A stretch of DNA of 56,180 nucleotides from Lachnospiraceae bacterium (GTDB taxonomy: Bacteria; Bacillota; Clostridia; Lachnospirales; Lachnospiraceae), in the NCBI GenBank assembly GCA_021203305.1, contig JAJQBK010000061.1, positions 1 to 56,180 on the forward strand, read 5' to 3'. Both the position numbers and the translations under genes were made by a program. Shown piece after piece: positions 33,549 to 40,976 of this stretch (position 1 is its first letter; every line of letters begins with the position of its first letter). A model generated the notes under the pieces. The model did not search any database and was not told where the DNA came from. It saw nothing but the letters and a program-made list of their open reading frames with translations.

Positions 33549-33674
33549 AGCCGGAAATTTGAGGCTGATCAGAAAAAAAGCCGGAAATTTCTGAGGCTGA
33601 TCCGGAAACAGCCGGGAATTTCTGAGTCTGATCCGGAAATAGCAGGGAATCAATTCTGAGGCTGATTTGGAGAA
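33549..33674 (+). repeat. four tandem repeats of about 31 bp
   Basis: Copies of AGCCGGAAATTTCTGAGGCT plus about 11 bases begin at 33549, 33579, 33610 and 33641, with a few changes each and some insertions in the last. Each unit is a near-palindrome (AGCC...GGCT around GAAATTTC), so every copy can fold. They fill the gap between yhbY and nadD. Confidence 0.75.
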
Positions 33675-33730
33675 ACCGGGAAGATATGGAAATTCCCGGG
33701 CTGACAGAGAAATATCAAGGAGAAAAGCGG

Positions 33731-34387
33731 ATGGCGAAAATCGGCCTGATGGGCGGCACCTTTAATCCCATACACAACGCCCATCTGGCTCTGGCGGAGG
33801 CCGCCTACAACTATTGTGGGCTGGATCAGGTGTGGTTTATGCCCAGCGGAGTATCCTATTTAAAGAGTGGACTTTCCATTCCGGATTCTGAGGTGCGTTC
33901 GGATATGGTCAGGCTGGCGATTGAAAATGTACCTTATTTTTCTTTTTGCGATGTTGAAATCCGGCGGGAGGGCAATACCTACACCGCGGACACGCTGGAG
34001 GAGCTGACAAACCGCTATCCGGAGCATGAGTTCTTTTTCCTTATGGGCGCGGATTCCGCTTTTTATTTTCCTCACTGGTATCAGCCGGAGCGGATTACCC
34101 GGCTTTGTACTCTGGGAATCGTAAATCGAAATCCCCGGGAACAGGAGAGGCTGGAGGCGCAGATACAACTATTGCAAAATAAGCTTCACGCGAAAGCTGT
34201 GTTGATTCCCTTTCAGGATCTGTCTGATATTTCGTCCAGCCGGATCAGGGAGCTGGTACGGCTGGGGGAGCCGATCACAGACTATGTGCCGTCATCGGTG
34301 GCTGAATATATACGGAGGAACCGGCTTTATACAGGAAGCTCAGAGGATCAGAGCAAAGGGCGGCAATGCCCGAAGGACAGGGGATAA
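33731..34387 (+). CDS. nadD: nicotinate-nucleotide adenylyltransferase
   Basis: NadD makes deamido-NAD. The 218-residue protein has GLMGGTFNPIHNAHL (nucleotide-binding), GADSAFYFPHWYQ, and SDISSSRIRELV. ATG 33731 follows AAGGAG; the open frame upstream from 33686 covers the tail of the repeat region. Confidence 0.95.
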   Translation: MAKIGLMGGTFNPIHNAHLALAEAAYNYCGLDQVWFMPSGVSYLKSGLSIPDSEVRSDMVRLAIENVPYFSFCDVEIRREGNTYTADTLEELTNRYPEHEFFFLMGADSAFYFPHWYQPERITRLCTLGIVNRNPREQERLEAQIQLLQNKLHAKAVLIPFQDLSDISSSRIRELVRLGEPITDYVPSSVAEYIRRNRLYTGSSEDQSKGRQCPKDRG

Positions 34388-34426
34388 AAGCAACAGTTTT
34401 TTGACCTTAGATACCGCAACGACATA

Positions 34427-34447
34427 CCTTTTGTCGCTTTAATCATG
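34427..34447 (+). repeat. copy 1 of a 21-bp inverted repeat flanking yqeK-rsfS
   Basis: The 21 bases, CCTTTTGTCGC followed by TTTAATCATG, recur exactly in inverse orientation at 35848-35868. This copy lies just before the yqeK ribosome site. Confidence 0.7.
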
Positions 34448-34472
34448 TTACTAAAAAACGGGGAGAAAAGGA

Positions 34473-35048
34473 ATGGACTTAAAAAAGCTCAGGAAAAAAA
34501 TGAGAAAAGTACAGGATGAACCCCGTTATGAGCACACTCTCAGCGTCGCCTACACCGCGGCCAATCTGGCCGCCGTTCACGGAGGAGATATGGAGAAGGC
34601 TCTGCGGGCCGGAATGCTGCACGACTGCGCCAAGTGTCTGCCGGATCATGATAAGCTGGCGCTGTGCAAAAAATATCATATCCATGTCAGCGATATGGAA
34701 AGGCGAAATCCTTCCCTGCTTCACGCCGAGCTGGGAGCCTGTCTGGCAAAGGAACTTTACGAGGAGTCTGATCCTGATGTGTTAAACGCGATCAGCAGTC
34801 ATACCACCGGCAGGCCGGACATGAGCCTTCTGGAAAAGATTATTTTTGTGGCGGATTATATTGAGCCCGGCCGGACAAAGGCAACCCATCTGCGGGAGAT
34901 CCGGAAAATGGCATACGAGGATATTGACCGGGCTGTTGTCCGGATTCTGCGGGATACGCTGGAATATCTGGTAAAAACCAAAACGGATATTCATCCGGGA
35001 ACGCAGAGGACACTGGATTATTATCTGAAGCATGAAAAGGTTTCCTGA
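34473..35048 (+). CDS. yqeK: HD-domain phosphohydrolase YqeK (Ap4A hydrolase)
   Basis: The 191-residue HD protein has MLHDCAKCLP (HD pair), HAELGACLAKELY, SSHTTGRPDMS and FVADYIEPGR. YqeK proteins cleave Ap4A symmetrically. It sits between nadD and rsfS as in most Firmicutes. Confidence 0.93.
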   Translation: MDLKKLRKKMRKVQDEPRYEHTLSVAYTAANLAAVHGGDMEKALRAGMLHDCAKCLPDHDKLALCKKYHIHVSDMERRNPSLLHAELGACLAKELYEESDPDVLNAISSHTTGRPDMSLLEKIIFVADYIEPGRTKATHLREIRKMAYEDIDRAVVRILRDTLEYLVKTKTDIHPGTQRTLDYYLKHEKVS

Positions 35049-35104
35049 AGCGGAAGGGTAAAAACCGCTCAGGCTATAAAAAGAGAAGGGATAAAGGAAA
35101 AATT

Positions 35105-35455
35105 ATGGAATCAAAGGAAATCGCGAAACTGGCCATCGAAGCGCTCTCAGACAAAAAGGGAGAGGAAATCCGTGTCATCGACATCAGCGATGTCTCCGTA
35201 ATCGCGGATTACTTCATCATTGCCAACGGTACCAACCGCAGCCAGGTGCAGGCTCTCAGCGACAACGTGCAGGAAAAGCTTGGCAAAGCGGGCATATTTG
35301 TGAAACAGGTAGAGGGATATGATACCGCCAACTGGATTCTGATGGATTTCCGGGATGTGATTGTGCACGTGTTTGACAAGGAAAACAGGCTCTTTTACGA
35401 TCTGGAGCGTATCTGGAGAGACGGAAAAGTCATGGACGCGAAGGATTTTCAGTAA
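35105..35455 (+). CDS. rsfS: ribosomal silencing factor RsfS
   Basis: The 116-residue DUF143 protein has ISDVSVIADYFIIANGTNRSQ split around residues 26-45 and WILMDFRDVIVHVFD. RsfS binds L14 and blocks subunit joining in starvation. It ends the obgE-yhbY-nadD-yqeK-rsfS run; a strong bidirectional terminator follows. Confidence 0.95.
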   Translation: MESKEIAKLAIEALSDKKGEEIRVIDISDVSVIADYFIIANGTNRSQVQALSDNVQEKLGKAGIFVKQVEGYDTANWILMDFRDVIVHVFDKENRLFYDLERIWRDGKVMDAKDFQ

Positions 35456-35464
35456 GCAGGACAT

Positions 35465-35516
35465 AAAAAGACAGGCCGCTATGGATTTATTTGTCCATTT
35501 CACGCCTGTCTTTTTT
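35465..35516. terminator. bidirectional rho-independent terminator
   Basis: AAAAAGACAGGC (35465-35476) and GCCTGTCTTTTT (35504-35515) form a 12-bp stem with T-runs on both strands, serving rsfS on plus and DUF378 on minus. Confidence 0.85.
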
Positions 35517-35553
35517 GTATTCTTATCCGGCCTCCGGCTGTCAGCTGCGCGTT

Positions 35554-35760
35554 CTATTCCCGGCTTCCCAGATGAGAATAGAAAGAAATGAGATAAAGGC
35601 CGCAGATCCCCACAATCGCGTATATGATCCTTGACAGCCAGCTCATGTCGCCGAAGAGGAAGGCGACCAGATCGAACCTGAAAAAGCCGATGAGCCCCCA
35701 GTTTACCGCGCCGATGATGGCGATGGTAAGGGCGGTTGAGTCAAGCGCTTTGTTTCCCAT
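35554..35760 (-). CDS. DUF378 family small membrane protein
   Basis: The 68-residue protein has two membrane helices (about 10-32 and 43-60) and the DUF378 mark GAVNWGLIGFFRFDLVAFLFG. Function is unknown. AAAGGAGG precedes the ATG, but both sit next to or in a perfect inverted repeat that could hide the start codon. Confidence 0.9.
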   Translation of the reverse strand: MGNKALDSTALTIAIIGAVNWGLIGFFRFDLVAFLFGDMSWLSRIIYAIVGICGLYLISFYSHLGSRE

Positions 35761-35810
35761 AAAAAATTACCTCCTTTTGTCTTTAATATCTCCGGAAGGT
35801 AATTTTTTAT
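35759..35810 (-). promoter_or_regulatory. hairpin enclosing the DUF378 start codon
   Basis: ATAAAAAATTACC (35759-35771) and GGTAATTTTTTAT (35798-35810) are a perfect 13-bp inverted repeat with a 26-base loop. In the minus-strand mRNA the second arm covers part of the GGAGG and all bases up to the AU of the start codon, so the fold could block translation. Confidence 0.6.
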
Positions 35811-35847
35811 ACATGCTTTTGTATTCTCACAATCCCTTGAATCATTT

Positions 35848-35868
35848 CATGATTAAAGCGACAAAAGG
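35848..35868 (-). repeat. copy 2 of the 21-bp inverted repeat
   Basis: It is the exact reverse complement of 34427-34447 and lies between the DUF378 and lexA genes. Confidence 0.7.
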
Positions 35869-35922
35869 GCGCCCCTGTGTAAGCATTCGATTTCTGACCT
35901 TTTGTCCATTGTATCATATCAT

Positions 35923-36540
35923 TTAATTGCAGAACCGGAAAACGCCGAAGACCTTTCCCAGAATGCGGCAATCGTCCACAATAATCGGCTCCATCGTATC
36001 ATTCTCCGGCTGCAGACGGATATGTCCCTTCTCCTTGTAAAATGTCTTGACAGTGGCGGAATCGTCGATCAGCGCCACCACAATATCGCCGTTTCTGGCC
36101 TCCTGACAGCACTGCACAAAAATCTGATCTCCGTTGAAAATACCGGCATTGATCATGGAATCACCGCGAACCTTCAGCGCAAAGGATTCGCCGTGAGGAA
36201 TAAATTCCGCCGGAATCGGGAAATATCTTTCGATATTCTGCTCCGCGAAAATGGGAGCTCCGGCGGCAATATTGCCCACCACAGGCACATTGACCATCTC
36301 TGTGCGCAGCATCTGAAAATTATCATCGCAGATCTCAATGGTCCTGGGCTTGGACGGGTCTCTACGGATATAGCCCCTCTTCTCAAGAGTCTCCAGATGG
36401 GAGTGTACGGAGGATGTGGATTTGAGCCCGACCGCGTCGCAGATCTCGCGCACAGACGGCGGATAGCCCTTCTTTAAAATACATTCCTTCAAATAGTCCA
36501 GTATTTCCTGCTGCTTTGCGGACAGGCCTTCATAATTCAT
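35923..36540 (-). CDS. lexA: SOS repressor LexA
   Basis: The 205-residue repressor has an N-terminal winged helix ([24 protein letters not shown]), the self-cleavage site Ala93-Gly94 in NIAAGAP, Ser128 in RGDSMI and Lys165 in SATVKTF. The ATG at 36540 follows GGAGGA. A minus promoter TTGCTT (36644-36639)-17-TACGAT (36621-36616) lies upstream, next to SOS-type boxes shared with the divergent gene. Confidence 0.95.
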   Translation of the reverse strand: MNYEGLSAKQQEILDYLKECILKKGYPPSVREICDAVGLKSTSSVHSHLETLEKRGYIRRDPSKPRTIEICDDNFQMLRTEMVNVPVVGNIAAGAPIFAEQNIERYFPIPAEFIPHGESFALKVRGDSMINAGIFNGDQIFVQCCQEARNGDIVVALIDDSATVKTFYKEKGHIRLQPENDTMEPIIVDDCRILGKVFGVFRFCN

Positions 36541-36615
36541 GATATATCCTCCGGGTTTATTAAATAAAGTGGAACAACCGGCCCTCTTCTCAAACCTCAG
36601 TCGTTCATTTAATAT

Positions 36616-36729
36616 ATCGTAACACATCTCCCCGGAAAAAGCAAACATATATTCTCGAAAATTTGTTCGATTTTTCTTGACAAACATTTGTTCGGGTTAT
36701 ATAATTGGCATACAGCAAACAAATGTTCG
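36616..36729. promoter_or_regulatory. divergent lexA/yneA-like promoter region with three SOS boxes
   Basis: Three Gram-positive-type LexA boxes of CGAAC-N4-GTTCG form are seen: CGAAAATTTGTTCG (36656-36669), CAAACATTTGTTCG (36681-36694) and CAAACAAATGTTCG (36716-36729), each with one strong GTTCG half. The plus promoter TTGACA (36677-36682)-17-TATAAT (36700-36705) has the second box in its spacer and the third at the transcription start, so LexA should shut it tightly. The lexA promoter on the minus strand lies at 36644-36616. Confidence 0.8.
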
Positions 36730-36751
36730 GCAAATTCTGAGGAGATTTATC

Positions 36752-37150
36752 ATGTACGGCGATTTTGAATACAGAAGGAATTTAAGGCGGGAGAGACTGA
36801 TGGAAAAGCAGAGGAGAGAACAGCTTCGGCGTGTGCGCCTGATCACCTCATTGCTCTCAATTTTCCTGTTATTTGCGGCGGTTGTCTCCGCTAATACCCT
36901 GATTGCCAGGGCACGGGACAATGAAACACCGGATTATCACAAGTATTATACCCAGGTCTATGTTGCTTCCGGCGACAGCGTCTGGAAGATTGCGGATGCC
37001 TATATGAGCGACTGCTATGATTCTGTCGGTGATCTTGCCAAAGAGATTATTGCCATCAACCAGCTGGACAGCGAAGGTACCATCTATTACGGGACAACAA
37101 TCGTCGTGCCCTATTACTCCACGGAGGTACTTATGGGTGACAGCTATTAA
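36752..37150 (+). CDS. YneA-like LysM membrane protein, predicted SOS division inhibitor
   Basis: The 132-residue product has a very basic N terminus, a membrane helix at about 30-50 and a LysM domain at about 67-121 (VASGDSVWKIADAYM ... GTTIVVPY). In Bacillus, yneA has this architecture, lies divergent from lexA and halts division in the SOS response. The same layout and the three SOS boxes make this the likely counterpart. GGAGA precedes the ATG. Confidence 0.82.
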   Translation: MYGDFEYRRNLRRERLMEKQRREQLRRVRLITSLLSIFLLFAAVVSANTLIARARDNETPDYHKYYTQVYVASGDSVWKIADAYMSDCYDSVGDLAKEIIAINQLDSEGTIYYGTTIVVPYYSTEVLMGDSY

Positions 37151-37682
37151 GCCATCCTTAAGATACAATACCAAAGACAGCCTGCAAAAGAAAAAGTCCC
37201 GATATACTCATGATGAAGGAGGGCAAACTCAAATATACCCGGAAAAGAAAAGAGATTACAGGATACGGAAGATTGCATTTTCAAAAGATACTATCGACTG
37301 TGATTACAAAAGGATAATGAGTTACAAAAGGTATTGAGCTGCAAAAGCTTATGAATTACGAAAGCTGATTTATACAAAAGACGGCTGTCTGCAAAAGATG
37401 ATTCTTTACAGAAGACGACTTCACTCAAAGGATATAATGCCTGAAGTACATAAAGAAATAAGGAATACATGAGATAATCTGGAATACACGCGATAATCTG
37501 AGAATTCACTAAGGAAGAGAATTTTAAACTACGAAAGAATCCCGGCTGTTGAGCATGAAATAATATGTTCAACAGCCGGGATTATCTACGGCAAGGCTTT
37601 CAGAGGCTGTGATTCACGTATTAGCCTGTGCAAGACGGGCATTATGCAGGACAGGCGATTTTCACGACAGTTCTTTCTATTG
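37151..37682 (+). repeat. 532-bp gap with a degenerate 17-bp-period repeat
   Basis: Between about 37307 and 37430 a C(A/G)AAAG core recurs at 37307, 37325, 37342, 37359, 37375, 37392, 37409 and, shortened to CAAAG, at 37426, that is every 16-18 bases. Flanking bases vary (TTACAAAAGG, CTGCAAAAGC, TTACGAAAGC). No frame stays open through it and the period is not a multiple of three. The rest of the gap shows no gene. Confidence 0.65.
37539..37583. terminator. long hairpin, probable terminator for the recombinase or YneA-like gene
   Basis: AATCCCGGCTGTTGA (37539-37553) and TCAACAGCCGGGATT (37569-37583) form a perfect 15-bp stem. The T-tracts after it are short on either strand. Confidence 0.55.
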
Positions 37683-38735
37683 TCAGGTTTCCCTCAGCTT
37701 CACTTTATTGGCGGCCTGACGGCGGCGCATATCCGCCTGTGCGGCATAATGCTTTCTGGTAGTATTCACATCCTTGTGGCCAAGGACATCCGCTACCAGA
37801 TAAATGTCGCCGGTTTCCTCATAGAGGCTTGTGCCGTATGTGCTGCGTAGCTTATGAGGCGTAATTTTCTTGAGTGTAGTCACCCGGGAGGCATATTTTT
37901 TGACCAGCAGCTCCACACTGCGTACACTGATGCGCCTGTTTTGCAGAGAGAGAAAGAGGGCGTCCTCGTGACCCTGGCAGGGGATGATCATCTCCCTTTC
38001 ATCCAGATAATCCCTGAGAGCCTTTTCCACCTCATCGCCGAAGTACACTACAGCGTCATAGCCTCCTTTCCTGCGGACCTTGACGCCGTTGACATCGAAA
38101 TCCAGATCAGGAATGTCGATACCCACGCATTCAGACACACGGATGCCGGTACCCAGCAGCAGGGTCAGGATAGCAAGATCCCGGGTACGGGTCTTTTTAT
38201 GATATTCCAGCTCTTTTTTCGTCAGCTTTTCGCCGGCCTCCACCTGGTCTAAAAGGGTTGCCACCTCGTTTGGCTCCAGGCGGATGATCGCATTCTCGTG
38301 GAGCTTCGGCATCCGCACAAGGGCCGCGGGATTATGTTCGATCTTTTCGCTGATGAAGAAATAATTATACATGGTTTTCAGGGCGGAAAGCTTCCTGGCC
38401 TTTCCGCGCTCCTTGTTGGTGACCTCATGGTCATCCTTTATGTAATAGCTCACATATTCCATGTACTGCTCAATGTCTTCCTTCTGAATCTGGTCAAGCA
38501 GCGAGAGAGGGTAGTCGGTAATGTCCATTTTATTGCAGACCGGGTTATTCTCGTGCATATACTCAAAAAATACCCTCAGATCGTACGCGTAAGCCAGTCT
38601 GGTGCGAGTGGAGGTATTTTCCTGAATCCCGAGGAAGAAGGTCCGGCAAAAGCGTGGGAGAGTGGAGAGTACCTCCCTCAGCTTGATAATATTCTGTTTA
38701 TCTACCTGTGAATGATAGCTGTTGTTTTCGGACAT
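37683..38735 (-). CDS. tyrosine recombinase (XerC/XerD family)
   Basis: The 350-residue protein has an N-terminal SAM-like core-binding domain and all catalytic residues: Arg199 (GTGIRVSEC), Lys223, His294 and Arg297 (PHKLRSTYGT), His320 (LGHKDVNTT) and Tyr330. It stands alone, without phage or transposon genes or visible attachment sites, beside lexA, as in other Lachnospiraceae I recall. It could be a chromosomal Xer-like or a DNA-inversion recombinase. Confidence 0.9.
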   Translation of the reverse strand: MSENNSYHSQVDKQNIIKLREVLSTLPRFCRTFFLGIQENTSTRTRLAYAYDLRVFFEYMHENNPVCNKMDITDYPLSLLDQIQKEDIEQYMEYVSYYIKDDHEVTNKERGKARKLSALKTMYNYFFISEKIEHNPAALVRMPKLHENAIIRLEPNEVATLLDQVEAGEKLTKKELEYHKKTRTRDLAILTLLLGTGIRVSECVGIDIPDLDFDVNGVKVRRKGGYDAVVYFGDEVEKALRDYLDEREMIIPCQGHEDALFLSLQNRRISVRSVELLVKKYASRVTTLKKITPHKLRSTYGTSLYEETGDIYLVADVLGHKDVNTTRKHYAAQADMRRRQAANKVKLRET

Positions 38736-39145
38736 GGTGAGTCAGGGTCCTTTCTTTTTTGACTGATCGGCATTAACTGCAAACAATGTGGGCAATAACT
38801 GTCTGATTATAATAAATGGCTTTCGGCTATTCAAAACGTTGAGTGGCATATGATTCATTGTGGAATTTTGCGAATAGTTGCTAATTCAAATGTTATATTA
38901 AACCATTTGGGTGAATAATGCAAGCTTCCCATCAAAGTTTACGAAAACTTTAGCTGATGTAAGAAACTGCCGTGAAATAATATGCCCATCCTGCACTGGC
39001 TAATACGTAAATCGCAGTAGTATGACTTTTCGCTTCAACTGCAAAAATTACAAAACTTTAAGGTATCAGCTTTAAATTATCAGCCGAATTTTATATGGAA
39101 AATCATGGCTTATTGGTTTATAATAGTCGATGGAGGAATGGCGAA
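38736..39145. other. 410-bp gap without a gene
   Basis: The stretch is AT-rich. It holds ATTTTGCGAATAGTTGC at 38865-38881, which matches 16 of 17 bases of the hairpin arm at 40655-40671, and a TATAAT at 39119-39124 without a good -35, possibly the start for the transporter gene. Nothing else is evident. Confidence 0.5.
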
Positions 39146-40510
39146 ATGAGAAATGACACTGAAAAAGAAAAGGCTGATGATGAGCAGACAGATGAGAGAA
39201 AAGGTCTCGATTTCCGCTTCCGCTATCATGCCATTGGAATCGCGTTAATTTCTTTTGTGACTATAGTTGCTCTCCTGGGCGTCTACTATATAATGTTTCA
39301 TCTGGAAAAGCTGTCCAGCTTACTCAGCTTCCTCGGCGGGATTTTTACCCCGGTGCTGTACGGTTTTGTGATCGCGTATCTGATGACACCGATGCTCAAC
39401 TGGATGGAACAAAAGCATGTAAAACCGTTCATTGAGAAGAAAGGGCTTAAAATCGGCAGCCGCGGGATTTCTGTCCTCCTGACCGCCGTCCTGTGCCTGC
39501 TGGCTTTATTTATCGTGATCTATTTGTTTATCTCCCAGATCATACCAAGTATCAATGATATTATTGTCAATATTGACATTTATTCCCAGAATATCTCTCA
39601 GTTTTTCAGCACGACCTTTGAAAACAATCCTGAAATCGGAGAACAGGTTGCGAATCTTTACAATCTTCTTTATGACAGGGTGGAAGGCCTGATCAGTACG
39701 CTGATGGCGAATTTCAGCGGCATTTTGCTGACAGTTCTTGCCAGCGGCCTTAATCTGCTGAGAACACTCTGGAATTTTATCCTGGGATTTATATTTGCCC
39801 TTTATATGATCGGCTCCAAGGAAATGTTCGTGGGGCAGGCCCGCAAGATCGTTTACTGCGTATTTCAGGAGGACAGAGCCAATCAGATTCTGACAGACGC
39901 CAGATTTATACACAGAACCTATATCGGCTTTATCGGCGGCAAGATTCTGGATTCATTTATTATCGGCTGTCTGTGCCTCCTTTTTACCACGATTCTGGGA
40001 ACTCCCTACAATGGCCTGGTCAGCCTGATCGTGGGCATTACAAATGTTATTCCGTTTTTTGGCCCGTTTATCGGAGGGATTCCCTGCGCCATCCTTGTAT
40101 TTGTAGTGACGCCCACACAACCGCTGAATATGGTATATTTCGGCATACTGATCCTGATGCTGCAGTTATTTGACGGTTACGTGCTGGGGCCGAGAATCCT
40201 GGGTAATTCCACAGGCATAGCCGGTTTCTGGGTCATTTTTTCCATCATCACCTTCAGCGGCTTCTTCGGGGTCGCCGGTATGATCATCGGAGTACCGACC
40301 TTTGCGGTCATATTCGCCGCGGTCCGGCGCGAAGTCAACGGACATCTGCAAAAGAAAGGCCTGTCAACGAACCGCAAAAAATACGAAACTATGGACACCA
40401 TGCGCAATGGAGAATTTGTAATATATCCCAAAGAGAAAAAACCGCCTAAGGCGGTACATCACACATTGCGCGATATATTTAAAAACAGCTTTAAATCCCA
40501 TCACAAATGA
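39146..40510 (+). CDS. AI-2E family transporter (UPF0118)
   Basis: The 454-residue protein has about eight membrane helices and the family marks GFVIAYLMTPMLNWME, then GIPCAILVF and LQLFDGYVLGPRILG. Members are named after TqsA, but many Firmicute ones act in ion or other transport, so AI-2 export is not implied. ATG 39146 follows GGAGG; the basic tail of about 60 residues is cytoplasmic. Confidence 0.88.
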   Translation: MRNDTEKEKADDEQTDERKGLDFRFRYHAIGIALISFVTIVALLGVYYIMFHLEKLSSLLSFLGGIFTPVLYGFVIAYLMTPMLNWMEQKHVKPFIEKKGLKIGSRGISVLLTAVLCLLALFIVIYLFISQIIPSINDIIVNIDIYSQNISQFFSTTFENNPEIGEQVANLYNLLYDRVEGLISTLMANFSGILLTVLASGLNLLRTLWNFILGFIFALYMIGSKEMFVGQARKIVYCVFQEDRANQILTDARFIHRTYIGFIGGKILDSFIIGCLCLLFTTILGTPYNGLVSLIVGITNVIPFFGPFIGGIPCAILVFVVTPTQPLNMVYFGILILMLQLFDGYVLGPRILGNSTGIAGFWVIFSIITFSGFFGVAGMIIGVPTFAVIFAAVRREVNGHLQKKGLSTNRKKYETMDTMRNGEFVIYPKEKKPPKAVHHTLRDIFKNSFKSHHK

Positions 40511-40976
40511 AGAAATGATGTTTTAACTCTGTGATCGCCGGTGTAAAGCATTTCCTTGAAAATTCACTTCTGGGTATTTCAGACCATGAACGACAGCCAT
40601 TCCATAATCCTGTCTTTATAGTTGTTTTAAGCTGCAACTCTTCGCAAAATCGGCATTTTGCGAAGAGTTGCAGAACTCTTCATACTGCTCTCCCGGGGAA
40701 ATCTTTTCCAGACTGTATCCAATTATTTTTATGTATTTTTCCAACCAGGATTCAGGATCAATTATGTATTTTTCCAACCAAAATTCAGAGCCGATCATGT
40801 ATTTTTCCAACTACAGGGCGTTCGTATAAAGATCATAATCGGCAATTCAGCTGTTTTGAGAACTTCAGTATTATGGAACTTTTGAGAACTGGATTTGACC
40901 TAACGATCCAAATCCTGACTAACACCTTTTTAATCTATAGGTTAGAAACTGTTAAAATTTAACTTTGCATAGCTCC
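40511..40976. other. 466-bp gap with a 19-bp hairpin and 33-bp repeats
   Basis: A perfect 19-bp stem with a 4-base loop occupies 40632-40673 (core GCAACTCTTCGCAAAAT). From 40698 to about 40815 lies a tandem array with ATGTATTTTTCCAAC at 40731, 40764 and 40797, exactly 33 bases apart, plus a weaker copy at 40698. On the minus strand the array reads as repeated LEKYI-type peptides, but a stop lies directly before and no ribosome site is seen. Confidence 0.7.

Noticed and set aside
37307-37430. CRISPR array
   Set aside because: Units are 17 bases, degenerate and without constant repeats and unique spacers; no cas gene is near.
37683-38735. Integrase of a prophage or integrative element
   Set aside because: No phage, conjugation or excision genes and no flanking direct repeats were seen; housekeeping genes surround it.
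40616-40810. 64-codon minus-strand frame with LEKYI repeats as a gene
   Set aside because: It opens at a TTG directly after a stop, has no ribosome site, and its content is the 33-bp repeat array and part of a hairpin. I list it as a repeat.
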